A DNA stretch of 64,000 bases from Thermosipho ferrireducens (GTDB lineage Bacteria > Thermotogota > Thermotogae > Thermotogales > Fervidobacteriaceae). Below, one piece after another: positions 21,049 to 30,068 of this stretch (the first letter of the stretch is position 1; every line of letters starts with the position of its first letter). A program made the translations under genes and the position numbers. The DNA is taken from contig NZ_CP071446.1 of NCBI RefSeq assembly GCF_017358165.1, positions 372,001 to 436,000 on the forward strand, read 5' to 3'. Below the pieces are notes generated by a model. That model was given only the letters and a program-made list of their open reading frames with translations. It made no database searches and was not told where the DNA came from.

Positions 21049-21888
21049 TCATCCCTGGGTAGCATTAATAATAGCTTCTATTACTTTAACAACTCTAACA
21101 TTTTCTTTCACATCGTGGACTCTAATAATGTCTGCCCCATTAATCACTCCTGCTGCAGTTATTGCCAAAGTCCCTTCCAATCTTTCCTCAACAGGTAAAT
21201 CCAATATCATTCCTATCATTGACTTACGACTGGCACCTAAAAGAACGGGGTAACCTATTTCTTTAAATTTTGAAAGGTGTTTAATTATCAATAAGTTGTC
21301 AATCAGTCTTTTTCCGAAACCTATACCAGGGTCCACAATGATCTGAGAAATACCATTAGATTTTGCAAATTCAACTCTTTCTTTTAAATAATCGTATATT
21401 TCCTGTACCGTATCATGATAATATGGATTTTCCTGCATATTCCTGGGGGTCCCTTTCATATGCATTAGTATTACCGGACAATTGTATTTTTTTACAACAT
21501 TCACCATATTCTCATCAAATTTCATTGCACTAATGTCATTGACTATATCAACTCCTATTTTTAAACTTTCTTCTGCCACAACAGATTTGTATGTGTCAAT
21601 TGAAATAAGCACATCAAAATTTTCTCTAATAGCCTCAATTGCAGGCAACACCCGATTCAATTCCTCATCAAGTGATACCCTTTCAGAACCAGGTCTCGTA
21701 CTTTCACCACCAACGTCTATAATCTCTGCCCCATTATTTATCATTTCTTTCACCGTAGAAAGTAATTTATCTTTATCCACTCTACTTCCAGGATAAAAGG
21801 AATCAGGTGTCACATTTACTATTCCCATAACATACGTATGATCAAATTTTATAACCTTATTTCTCGGAGTTGTGTATTCAAATAACAT
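21049..21888 (-). CDS. folP: FolP, dihydropteroate synthase
   Basis: Joins pABA to the pterin pyrophosphate in folate synthesis. The 279 residues show MGIVNVTPDSF near residue 20, GGESTRPGSE near residue 60, DISAMKFD, DPGIGFGK near residue 190, GASRKSMIG and the terminal RVHDV. GGGGAGGAG precedes the ATG. No other folate gene is nearby, and its neighbour is the pseudouridine synthase. Confidence 0.95.
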   Translation of the reverse strand: MLFEYTTPRNKVIKFDHTYVMGIVNVTPDSFYPGSRVDKDKLLSTVKEMINNGAEIIDVGGESTRPGSERVSLDEELNRVLPAIEAIRENFDVLISIDTYKSVVAEESLKIGVDIVNDISAMKFDENMVNVVKKYNCPVILMHMKGTPRNMQENPYYHDTVQEIYDYLKERVEFAKSNGISQIIVDPGIGFGKRLIDNLLIIKHLSKFKEIGYPVLLGASRKSMIGMILDLPVEERLEGTLAITAAGVINGADIIRVHDVKENVRVVKVIEAIINATQG

Positions 21889-21948
21889 AAAACATCTCCT
21901 CCCCGTCTAATTTATTAATAAATCTTTCATAATTATCAACTCCCGCAA

Positions 21949-22292
21949 GATCCTTCATCACTTCGTTCCTCAGGACAGGCCTCGCTAATCTTGCTAACCC
22001 TCGCTAACCTCGCCAACCTCGCCAATTTTAAGATTCCTCGTCACATACGTTCCTCGGAATGACACAAAGGGGGAATTCCGCGCCTTCTCGCTCCCAGGTA
22101 TGACTTTCCCCTTTTTTGTCATCCTGAGGAGCGCCAGCGACGAAGGATCTTTTCCATTGTCATCCCGAACGTATGCGAGGGATCTTTTTCACCAACTCTC
22201 GCCAACCTCGCTAACTCTCGCCAATCTCGCTAATCAAGATTCCTCACCCTTCGGGTTCGGAATGACATGAGAGGGGAAGCCAACCTCGCCAA
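21949..22292. repeat. Composite dispersed repeat cluster A (gap between folP and the esterase)
   Basis: The 465-base gene-free gap 21889-22353 is mostly repeats. Hairpin units with closing pentamers occur at 21949-21977 (degenerate), 22033-22060 (ATTCC/GGAAT), 22121-22148 (ATCCT/AGGAT), 22162-22183 (ATCCC/GGGAT) and 22239-22263 (ATTCC/GGAAT). Between them are arrays of a 9-base unit like TCGCTAACC / TCGCCAACC at 21980-22024, about 22190-22235 and 22280-22292. The same two motifs recur near 60.6 kb and 61.5-61.9 kb. No gene was found inside. Confidence 0.85.
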
Positions 22293-22353
22293 CAATTATA
22301 CCACTATGCTATAATTATAATTAACCTCGATAAATGGCAGGGAGGAAACATCT

Positions 22354-23130
22354 ATGAATCTTTTAACATTACCTGAAAACATTAAAGCAACTACTGTGTC
22401 ACAACCTATTTTTCTTAAAGGAACATCAGAAGAAGCCATATTACTAATTCATGGGTTTACAGGAATTCCTTTAGACATGGCCTATGTTGCACATCAACTA
22501 AACGCTGCAGGGTTTACCGTATCTGTCCCACGCCTCCCAGGTCACGGCACTTCTTCCGAAGATTTTTTAAGGAGCACATGGAGAGATTGGCTCAGAAAAG
22601 TAATCGATACGTATCTTGACCTGTCTGGAATATACAAAAAAGTTTATGTGGCCGGACTTTCTATGGGGGGACTTCTTACATTAATACTTGCGAGTATATT
22701 TCATCCTCCAAAAATTGCAACTATAGCCGGGGCAATTATAATAAATGATTGGAGAATAAAATTAACACCTATACTTTCAGTTTTCCTCAAACAGTTACCA
22801 AAAAAACAGCCACAACAAAAATATGATAATCCAGAATTAGAGTATCTCTCAAAAGAATATTGGAGCTATAATTGGCCTCCACAGGGAAAACAGTTATACA
22901 AACTTATGAAAATTGCCCGAAAAAATCTCAAAAAAGTATCATCTGATATCTTAATACTTGCATCAGAAAATGATAAAACAGTTCCTTTGAAAGCTGCACA
23001 TTATATTTATCACAACGTTTCCTCTGAAAAACGTAAAATAATCGTTTTCAAAAAAAGTGGCCACGTAATGACAAACGATATAGAAAAAGAAAAAGTAGCT
23101 TTAGAGTTGATTAAATGGTTCAAAAATTGA
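22354..23130 (+). CDS. Alpha/beta hydrolase, carboxylesterase/monoacylglycerol lipase type
   Basis: Soluble esterase of 258 residues resembling the Est30/YvaK family. The oxyanion segment is LLIHGFTGIP near residue 32. The nucleophile elbow is GLSMGG near residue 107, the acid is in ASENDKTVP near residue 208, and the catalytic His is in KSGHVM near residue 238. There is no signal peptide. GGCAGGGAGG precedes the ATG. It lies alone before the sugar ABC operon. The substrate is unknown, with short-chain esters most likely for this family. Confidence 0.85.
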   Translation: MNLLTLPENIKATTVSQPIFLKGTSEEAILLIHGFTGIPLDMAYVAHQLNAAGFTVSVPRLPGHGTSSEDFLRSTWRDWLRKVIDTYLDLSGIYKKVYVAGLSMGGLLTLILASIFHPPKIATIAGAIIINDWRIKLTPILSVFLKQLPKKQPQQKYDNPELEYLSKEYWSYNWPPQGKQLYKLMKIARKNLKKVSSDILILASENDKTVPLKAAHYIYHNVSSEKRKIIVFKKSGHVMTNDIEKEKVALELIKWFKN

Positions 23131-23223
23131 TCTGAATTTTACTCCCCTTTTTGAAGTATTATCCAGCTAATTACGTTTAATCCTTTTTAAAAGCTTATAA
23201 TCACTCGTCACAAACCTTTTATT

Positions 23224-23251
23224 TTGACTTATGGTTTTGTTATTATTTAAT
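23224..23251 (+). promoter_or_regulatory. Possible promoter of the sugar ABC operon
   Basis: TTGACT (23224-23229), 16-base spacer, TTTAAT (23246-23251), about 38 bases before the binding-protein start. Moderate match only. Confidence 0.4.
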
Positions 23252-23288
23252 CGCGTTGTGAAAATTATTTCCTTCGGAGGTGGGTTTT

Positions 23289-24587
23289 ATGAAAAAGTTT
23301 TTCTTCATAATTTCATTGATATTAGTATTCACTGTAGTGTTAGGTCAGGGGAAATTAGTATTCTGGCACACTCAGGTTGAAGAAAACAGGCAAAAGATTA
23401 TTAATCAACTTGTTGAAACATTTGAGATTGAAACAGGAATCAACGTTGATGTTGTAGCAGTTGAAGAAAACGAAATGTTCTCAAAACTCGCTGCTGCAAA
23501 AGCCGCTGGTACTCTTCCCGATATAATTGAAGCCGGCGCAGAAACAGTATTAAGTCTGGGAGCAGATGGACTTCTTGATACAATTCTTCCAACAAGATTT
23601 ATCAATTCAGCAGCTACTTTTTATGAAGGGGCTGCAAGATTTGTTAGAACACCTGATGGAGAAAGTTTTTATGCAGTTCCTTTCCATGGATGGGTACAGG
23701 GTATCTGGTACAGAAAAGATTGGTTTGAAAAAGCAGGTCTGGAACCACCTGTAACATGGGACGCTATTTTAAAAGCCGCAAAATACTTCCATAATCCTGA
23801 TAAAGGTATTTACGGAATAGTTCTTGCTAAAAATGCAGATTCTTACGCAGAACAAGTTTTCACAATTTTTGCTTTGTCAAATGGAGCGAGAATTTTCGAT
23901 GAGAATGGAAACATAATAGTGAATTCTCCACAAATGAAAGAAGCTCTTTCTTTCTACAAAGAACTTGGAAAATATTCCGCGCCTGGTCACACATACTGGA
24001 AGCAAGCAAGAGAATTATATTTGCAGGGAAAAACAGCCATGTTTTTCTACTCCACATACATTATGGATGATTTAGCTCTCGCAGAAGTTCAAACAAAATT
24101 TGTATCAAAATTTGATCCAAAATTAGTTGAAAACACAGGGTTTGCTCCCTACATGACACATTCTCGAAAATCATCATTTGGTCAGGTAGTTTCCCTTGCA
24201 ATAATCAAAGAAACAAAAAATAAGCTTGGAGCATGGAAATTTTTAAATTTCATGTTTGATCCAGAAAATTATGTGAAATTCCTTCATATGGCTCCCGGTG
24301 GAATGCTTCCAACAACAAAAGAAATGGTAGAAAGCCCTGAATTTTTAAAAGATCCAAAAGGTATTTACGAAAGATATGGAAAAGAAAAGATAATGGAAAT
24401 TATAGATGGTTTATCAAATGTTGAAAAATTTGGCTATGTTAATGGAAAGGTTTTCCCGGAAATGGGTAAAATATCCGGAGCTTTCATAATAGGAAAAGGA
24501 ATTGTAAGAATGTTCGACAACAACGAAACTCCAGAAGAAATCTTAAATTACTGGGAATCTGAAATGAAAAAAGTTACAGGAAAATAA
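23289..24587 (+). CDS. Sugar ABC transporter solute-binding protein (family 1, MalE-like)
   Basis: Periplasmic sugar receptor of 432 residues. The signal peptide MKKFFFIISLILVFTVVLG has no lipobox cysteine, so it is probably released or held loosely. The mature part starts KLVFWHTQVEENRQ, usual for family 1 binding proteins, with many aromatic residues that can stack on sugars (HGWVQGIWYRKDWF). CGGAGGTGG precedes ATG 23289. It is first in an operon with two permeases, a glycosyltransferase and an RpiR regulator. No ATPase gene is present here. The substrate cannot be read from sequence. Confidence 0.88.
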   Translation: MKKFFFIISLILVFTVVLGQGKLVFWHTQVEENRQKIINQLVETFEIETGINVDVVAVEENEMFSKLAAAKAAGTLPDIIEAGAETVLSLGADGLLDTILPTRFINSAATFYEGAARFVRTPDGESFYAVPFHGWVQGIWYRKDWFEKAGLEPPVTWDAILKAAKYFHNPDKGIYGIVLAKNADSYAEQVFTIFALSNGARIFDENGNIIVNSPQMKEALSFYKELGKYSAPGHTYWKQARELYLQGKTAMFFYSTYIMDDLALAEVQTKFVSKFDPKLVENTGFAPYMTHSRKSSFGQVVSLAIIKETKNKLGAWKFLNFMFDPENYVKFLHMAPGGMLPTTKEMVESPEFLKDPKGIYERYGKEKIMEIIDGLSNVEKFGYVNGKVFPEMGKISGAFIIGKGIVRMFDNNETPEEILNYWESEMKKVTGK

Positions 24588-24594
24588 ATTTTAC

Positions 24595-24620
24595 GCTGGG
24601 GGATTTCCCCCGGCTTTTTT
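24595..24620 (+). terminator. Hairpin with T run between binding-protein and permease genes
   Basis: An 8-pair stem (24595-24602 with 24607-24614, one G-T pair, loop ATTT), then six T. It lies between the binding-protein stop and the permease start on the coding strand, so it should partly terminate transcription and keep binding protein in excess. Confidence 0.8.
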
Positions 24621-24650
24621 GCTTTTATATAATCAAAAGGGGTGAAACCT

Positions 24651-25517
24651 TTGAAGCTAACGATCAGTCAAAAAGAAGAGAGGTTTGCCTGGAAACTTGT
24701 AATACCAACTGTACTTTTATTAATGCTTCTTATTTTATACCCTGTCCTGTACAATATATACATATCTTTTTTTGATGTAGGAATCACCTCTATGAAATTT
24801 GTTGGACTTGAGAATTATAAGAAAATACTTGCTGACTCAGACTTCTGGAAATCTTTTGGAATAACTATAGCGTTTACATTGCTGACAGTAATCGGGAGCT
24901 TATTTTTTGGACTCATTGTAGCTCTTATGATGAATAAAGAATTTAAAGGAAGAAGTTTAATGAGAACAATAATTCTTTTGCCTTATATAACACCGTTAAT
25001 TTCTATTGTTTCTTCGTGGCATTATATTTTTGATCCAAGTCTTGGACCATTTATAGATTTCTTTGGCAGAAAACTTGGATGGATTTCCTCTGAACTTGAT
25101 CTTTTGAACAACGTAAACAACGCTTTTGTAGTTGTCTCAGTTTTTAACATCTGGAGAAATTTTCCGTTTGTGTACCTTATGATCCTCTCCAAACTACAAT
25201 CAATACCTTCTGAACTTTACGAAGCAGCTGAAATAGATGGAGCTAATTCCTGGCAAAGGTTTAAAAATATAACATTTCCAGAGTTATACTTTGTTATGGC
25301 AGCAGTGGGACTTTTAAGGGGTATATGGAATTTTTACAAATTCGACGAAGTTTACCTTATGAGTAAAAGCGCCGGGACATTACCTATATACATATACGAA
25401 AGAGTCATAGGAACCACTTCTCCAGAATTTGGTATAGCAGCTGCTATTGCAACTATATTAATGGTGGTTATGGTAACTCTCATCATCTTCTACGTAAAGA
25501 AGGTGCTAAAATGGTAA
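24651..25517 (+). CDS. Sugar ABC transporter permease, MalF type
   Basis: Inner-membrane permease of about 288 residues with six predicted membrane segments and the EAA loop EAAEIDGANSWQRFKNITFP near residue 195, which docks the ATPase. AGGGGTGA is best spaced for TTG 24651; a GTG at 24642 overlaps it. It follows the binding-protein gene after the hairpin and overlaps the next permease by 7 bases. Confidence 0.9.
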   Translation: MKLTISQKEERFAWKLVIPTVLLLMLLILYPVLYNIYISFFDVGITSMKFVGLENYKKILADSDFWKSFGITIAFTLLTVIGSLFFGLIVALMMNKEFKGRSLMRTIILLPYITPLISIVSSWHYIFDPSLGPFIDFFGRKLGWISSELDLLNNVNNAFVVVSVFNIWRNFPFVYLMILSKLQSIPSELYEAAEIDGANSWQRFKNITFPELYFVMAAVGLLRGIWNFYKFDEVYLMSKSAGTLPIYIYERVIGTTSPEFGIAAAIATILMVVMVTLIIFYVKKVLKW

Positions 25518-26806
25518 AGAAAAAATCTCCATTAAAAACCTTCTTATTCTACTCTGGAATAATTATTATAGCCTTTTTAATCCTCATACCATTTTATTTT
25601 ATGGTTTTAGTTTCACTTCACGCAGATTATGACCCTTACAAAACCAGTTTTAAAAATCTAACCCTGAGAAATTACGCAGAAATTTTTGGGTTAATTCAAA
25701 GCACTGAGGAAGAAGTTTTCGGAAAAGAAATTCTTGAAAGAAATGTAAAGTCTATAGATGATAAAATAGCCCGACTAAAAAAAATATCAGGTTCAAAAGA
25801 GGCATACGTAGCTTATTTAAAAAATGAAGTATATCCTCAAAAAGAAAAGGAGTTAAAAAACATCATTGAATTGGTAATCGATTTTGCAGGTCTTGCACTT
25901 GAAAATAGAGAAGAGTTTGTATTGAATGCTATGAAAAAAGATACTCCAGAAGCAAAAACAATAGAAGAAAATGCAGCTATAATACTAAGTGAAAGTGATA
26001 TGCAAATGTTTTTAAATCTTAGAGATTTTGTAAATTCTGCTTTTACAGACGAATTTATAAATTCACAGTTAGATAAAATCCATGTTCAAATAAAAGAATT
26101 AGAGCAGCAAAAAGAAAGAATATTAGTAGAAAAAGCTACTGAATTTCCGTTTTTAAAGTATTTACGAAATTCGCTAATGTTTGCAGGAATCGCTGCTTTA
26201 TTAAGCCTGTTTTTTGCCATTCTTGGTGGATATGCCATTTCAAGGTTAAAATTTAGAGGAAGAGGTGTTTTACAGCGCTCTGTACTGATTGTATATTTAT
26301 TTGGTGGCACTGTTATAATGGTTCCTCTTTACCAGATGGCCGTCAAACTCGGCATACTTTCAACACCATTTGGAGCAAGTGTTTATTTAATTGTAGTTTA
26401 TGTTATCCAGACTTTACCAGTATCTTTATACATGCTTGGAAATTATTTCAGAACAATCCCATATTCAATAGAAGAAGCTGCTATAATAGACGGATGTGGA
26501 AGATTCGAGACAATTTTCAGGATAGTTCTCCCATTGTCTGCTCCTGCAATAGTTACCGTATACATATACGCTTTCATGATAGGCTGGAACGAATATCTTT
26601 TTGCATCCGCTTTTCTAAATTTAAAATCTTATAAAGAACTTTTCACGTTGCCTCTTGGGTTAAACGCATTTAGTCAGTCTGCTCACTCTGTGTGGGGGAG
26701 GTTGATGGCGGCTTCTCTTGTGTCTGCGGTACCTATTATATTGATATTTGGTCTTATGGAAAAATATCTAACCGCTGGATTTACAGCAGGGGGAGTAAAA
26801 GAATGA
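25511..26806 (+). CDS. Sugar ABC transporter permease, MalG type, with helical insertion
   Basis: Partner permease of 431 residues, against about 275-300 usual. Residues 1-60 hold the first membrane segment and a loop with LTLRNYAEIF. About 140 residues rich in Glu, Lys and Leu (roughly 63-205) are then inserted, predicted helical and probably coiled coil. The normal core resumes at FLKYLRNSLMFAGI and carries the EAA loop EEAAIIDGCGRFETIFRIVLP. The insertion falls in the outside loop between membrane segments 1 and 2, the same place as in the longer permease at 30069-32492. Confidence 0.9.
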   Translation: MVKKKSPLKTFLFYSGIIIIAFLILIPFYFMVLVSLHADYDPYKTSFKNLTLRNYAEIFGLIQSTEEEVFGKEILERNVKSIDDKIARLKKISGSKEAYVAYLKNEVYPQKEKELKNIIELVIDFAGLALENREEFVLNAMKKDTPEAKTIEENAAIILSESDMQMFLNLRDFVNSAFTDEFINSQLDKIHVQIKELEQQKERILVEKATEFPFLKYLRNSLMFAGIAALLSLFFAILGGYAISRLKFRGRGVLQRSVLIVYLFGGTVIMVPLYQMAVKLGILSTPFGASVYLIVVYVIQTLPVSLYMLGNYFRTIPYSIEEAAIIDGCGRFETIFRIVLPLSAPAIVTVYIYAFMIGWNEYLFASAFLNLKSYKELFTLPLGLNAFSQSAHSVWGRLMAASLVSAVPIILIFGLMEKYLTAGFTAGGVKE

Positions 26807-26820
26807 AAGGAGGAACTACT

Positions 26821-28041
26821 ATGACTTACACAGTACCTCAAGAATTACTGGAAATTATTTTAGAAAAAGCCCCCTATGATTTAATTGTAGGAATTCCAAG
26901 CTACAACAACGCTGAAACAATTCGCTACGTCACAGAAACTGCCGCAAAAGGCCTTACAGAATTTTTCCCGGGCTACAAAGCCTGTATAATCAACTCCGAT
27001 GGAGGATCCAGTGATGAAACCCGGGAAACGTTTCTGAAAAGTAATACTGGTAATGTAGACCTATATAGTTTTGTTTATGAGGGAATTTCTGGAAAAGGTA
27101 CAGCAATGAGAAGCATCTTAGAAATAGCAGCCGAGGCTGGTGCAAAAGCTGTAGTTTTTCTGGATTCAGATTTAAGAAGCGTTCAACCTTTCTGGATTGA
27201 GAGACTCATAAATCCTATTCTTTCTGGCAAAACCTCTTACGTAACTCCATATTATATAAGGCACAAATACGATGGAACTATAACAAACTCTATCTGTTAC
27301 CCATTAACAAGTACTTTGTACGGACAAAAAGTCAGGCAACCAATCGGTGGTGATTTTGGAGTAGGAAGAGAAATGATCGAAATATATACAAATAAAGATC
27401 CGCAAATATGGGAATCGGATATCTCAAGATTTGGCATAGATATCTGGATGACTACAACCGCTATAAATGAATCAAAGCTACCTGTTTATCAGGCTTCTCT
27501 TGGAGCAAAAATTCACGACGTGAAAGATCCAGGAAAACAGCTTGGAAAAATGTTCAAAGAAGTTGTAGGTACATTATTTTCGTTAATGGAAACTTATAAA
27601 AATAACTGGTCAAAAACAAGTTCACTGAAAAATTCTCCTATATATGGCGAATTTTTAGAAATAACTCCCGAACCTATAAATGTTGATATTGACAATTTAA
27701 TAAACAGCTGCAAAAAAGGTATTACTAACAACAAAGAAGAAATTGAAAGTATTTTCTCTTACGAAATTTCCGAGAAAATATTTGAAATAGCTTCTTCATC
27801 TGGTAGAGTAGACGAAGATACATGGATTTCTGTAATTTTCGAACTTTCCAACGCCTACAGAAAACCTGATTTACGTGATAAAATTATTAAAATCCTCGTT
27901 CCAATATATTTTGGAAAAACCGCTGACTTTGTGATAAAAACTACTCACATGAACCAAAAAGAAGCGGAAAAAGAAATCGAAAAACTCCTCGAAAAGTTTA
28001 TCGAAAGGAAAGGTGAATTGACAAAAATATGGAAAATTTAA
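26821..28041 (+). CDS. GT-A glycosyltransferase, mannosylglycerate synthase / GpgS-like
   Basis: Cytosolic nucleotide-sugar glycosyltransferase of 406 residues. The N-terminal GT-A fold has VGIPSYNNAETIRYV near residue 22 and INSDGGSSDET near residue 60. The metal-binding DxD is in VFLDSDLRS near residue 118, and an acceptor-region phrase VRQPIGGDFGVGREM lies near residue 178. A helical C-terminal domain follows. Order, length and the QPxGG(D/E) motif recall mannosylglycerate synthase (GT78) and glucosyl-3-phosphoglycerate synthase (GT81), makers of compatible solutes. This is a resemblance, not proof. AAAGGAGGAACT precedes ATG 26821. It lies in the ABC operon, 14 bases after MalG, and overlaps the regulator gene. 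Confidence 0.65.
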   Translation: MTYTVPQELLEIILEKAPYDLIVGIPSYNNAETIRYVTETAAKGLTEFFPGYKACIINSDGGSSDETRETFLKSNTGNVDLYSFVYEGISGKGTAMRSILEIAAEAGAKAVVFLDSDLRSVQPFWIERLINPILSGKTSYVTPYYIRHKYDGTITNSICYPLTSTLYGQKVRQPIGGDFGVGREMIEIYTNKDPQIWESDISRFGIDIWMTTTAINESKLPVYQASLGAKIHDVKDPGKQLGKMFKEVVGTLFSLMETYKNNWSKTSSLKNSPIYGEFLEITPEPINVDIDNLINSCKKGITNNKEEIESIFSYEISEKIFEIASSSGRVDEDTWISVIFELSNAYRKPDLRDKIIKILVPIYFGKTADFVIKTTHMNQKEAEKEIEKLLEKFIERKGELTKIWKI

Positions 28042-28874
28042 AGCTTGGAATTCTGGACAAACTCCGGGCAACTTTATCACAATTAAAACCTGCTGAACAA
28101 AAAATAGCAAAATACATAATTAAATACCCTGATGATACGATACATCATTCCATAAGTGAACTTGCTGTACTTGCTGGAGTAGGGGAAGCTACTATCTCAA
28201 GATTATGTAGAAAACTTGGATTCAAAGGTTTTCAGGATTTAAAGATTTCTCTGGCTCGGGAGCTCGCTGCTCCAGAGTCAGATATATTTTTTGAAAGTTC
28301 CAACGAATTAATAACAAAACTAATTTCCACACTTTCAAATTTAAACAAAATGCTTGATGAAGAAAGTATAGAAGCTGTTGTTAAGAAAGTTGTTAAATCA
28401 AAAAGGATAATATTTTTTGGTGTGGGTTCAAGCGGAGTAATTGCAGAATATGGAGCAGTATTATTTACAAGGGCAGGTTTTCCAGCAAGTTTTTATACAG
28501 ATCCACATATGCAGATTATAAGCGCTGTTAGCTTTGGAAAAAACGATGTAGTGTTTGGAATATCCTCAAGTGGAAACATAAGAGACACTGTAAAATCCAT
28601 GCAGATTTCAAAATCATCTGGTGCATACACTGTAGCAATCACGGGTGGATATAAATCAAGAATCACAGAAGTCGTGGATACAACTATATATATACCACCA
28701 AGTGGCCATGAAACAGGTATCCCTTTTCTTTCGCCTCACGTGTGCCAGATGACTATATTACACATAATCTTTGATAAAGCGCTTTCAATTAAAAAAAGTG
28801 CCAGAGAAATTTTAAGAAAAGCTGACAAAACCCTTCAAGCGAAAAGATACACCAACAAAAATGAGAAAATTTAA
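28029..28874 (+). CDS. RpiR/MurR-family transcriptional regulator
   Basis: Sugar-phosphate-responsive regulator of 281 residues. The N-terminal HTH (about 1-77) contains VGEATISRLCRKLGFKGFQDLK. The C-terminal SIS domain (about 110-250) binds phosphosugars, with FFGVGSSGVIAEYG and ISSSGNIRDTV. It overlaps the glycosyltransferase gene by 13 bases and closes the ABC operon, so it probably controls it in response to an intracellular sugar phosphate. Confidence 0.9.
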   Translation: MENLKLGILDKLRATLSQLKPAEQKIAKYIIKYPDDTIHHSISELAVLAGVGEATISRLCRKLGFKGFQDLKISLARELAAPESDIFFESSNELITKLISTLSNLNKMLDEESIEAVVKKVVKSKRIIFFGVGSSGVIAEYGAVLFTRAGFPASFYTDPHMQIISAVSFGKNDVVFGISSSGNIRDTVKSMQISKSSGAYTVAITGGYKSRITEVVDTTIYIPPSGHETGIPFLSPHVCQMTILHIIFDKALSIKKSAREILRKADKTLQAKRYTNKNEKI

Positions 28875-28879
28875 AGATG

Positions 28880-30022
28880 TCAAAGCACTATAAGGGGAAC
28901 ATGTAATTCTTTTTCAGTTAAAGAACCATGCATCCCTTTAAGTTTATCTTCTCCACCTGTGTAAAGATAAGTAAATGAATAATTTTCTTTACACACCAGA
29001 ACAATATCACCTATTCTGTTTAAAACTTCCGGATGAAGTTTTCCATAACCAAAATATCCATCGCTTAACATTTCCTTTGAATTGAAAAGCTCAAAACGCC
29101 CCTTATAGTTGCCCTGCAAATAATCTATTAACTCTTTCTCTCTTTTATATTTCGTATAGAAATACATCATCCGCATTTCCCCTGTAGGTGGCATACGCAA
29201 AAATCTTCTCAACTCAGAGCCAAGATAAGAATTTTTATCCCTCGGCGTCTGCACCATTCCGTGATCAGCTGTTATAAACACTCTCGTATGTTTATCCTTG
29301 AATTCTTCGACAATTCTCTTTATCTCACGTAATATATACTCGGACTCTTTCTCGTAACTTTCACTATCTGGACCCTTTTTGTGCCCAAGTCCGTCCAAAA
29401 GACCGTAATACACAAAAACTATTCCTTTGAACTCCTTTCTCAAAATTTTTGAAATTCCAGAAAGCAGGTCACCAACGGTATAATACGTCATAACACTGGC
29501 ATCTTTCTGTGTTAAAAAAGAAAGGCCTGAATTAGCTATATTTGCACTTGTCAAAATCCCCGCATATTTACCTTCTTTCTTTAATAGCTGAAACACATTT
29601 GGAAGTCTTTTCAGATTTTTTTTGACGATACTTTCAAAACTATATGTTGACATACCAGGATACGAAAAGTCAATCATATTCAATAACATTCCTATTTCTC
29701 TTAAAAACTGTATATAACCCATTAAACCGTGCTCCTGTGGGGTTAATCCTGTCACCAAACTTGTAACAGCAGTCACAGTGGTAGTTGGAAAAACACTAAA
29801 AATTTTCTCAACTCTTTCAAATTGCAATACATTATTTATTTTCGAAAGTTTCTCATATCCAAGACTATCAATAATTACAATTATAACCTTTTTAATATTT
29901 GAAAGGCTATCTCCTATTAATTCCTGCATTTTCCTGCTTTCATAAAACGGTGTAGCTCCTAAAAACTTTATCACGGTGTTCACAAAACTTACAATACTCA
30001 GATCATAATCAGGTTTTAACAC
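28880..30022 (-). CDS. Alkaline-phosphatase-superfamily phosphodiesterase/phosphatase
   Basis: 380 residues resembling type I phosphodiesterase/nucleotide pyrophosphatase. The metal ligands are visible: Asp in IIVIIDSLG near residue 52, nucleophile Thr in FPTTTVTAVTSLVTG near residue 78, Asp/His in YYGLLDGLGHKKG near residue 210, ITADHGM near residue 250 and a late His in MHGSLTEKELHVP. There is no clear signal peptide, so it is probably cytosolic. The GTG start is preceded by GGGGGAAA. It is convergent with the ABC/glycosyltransferase operon and lies 46 bases after malG. The substrate is unknown. Confidence 0.82.
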   Translation of the reverse strand: MLKPDYDLSIVSFVNTVIKFLGATPFYESRKMQELIGDSLSNIKKVIIVIIDSLGYEKLSKINNVLQFERVEKIFSVFPTTTVTAVTSLVTGLTPQEHGLMGYIQFLREIGMLLNMIDFSYPGMSTYSFESIVKKNLKRLPNVFQLLKKEGKYAGILTSANIANSGLSFLTQKDASVMTYYTVGDLLSGISKILRKEFKGIVFVYYGLLDGLGHKKGPDSESYEKESEYILREIKRIVEEFKDKHTRVFITADHGMVQTPRDKNSYLGSELRRFLRMPPTGEMRMMYFYTKYKREKELIDYLQGNYKGRFELFNSKEMLSDGYFGYGKLHPEVLNRIGDIVLVCKENYSFTYLYTGGEDKLKGMHGSLTEKELHVPLIVL

Positions 30023-30039
30023 TAAAATTTCCCCCTTTT

Positions 30040-30063
30040 AAAAAAGGCCGCAACAGGCGGCCC
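30040..30063 (-). terminator. Terminator after malG
   Basis: GGCCGC (30046-30051) pairs with GCGGCC (30057-30062) around a 5-base loop. On the minus strand it is followed by a T run. It lies directly after the malG stop and before the phosphodiesterase start. Confidence 0.8.
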
Positions 30064-30068
30064 TTTAA

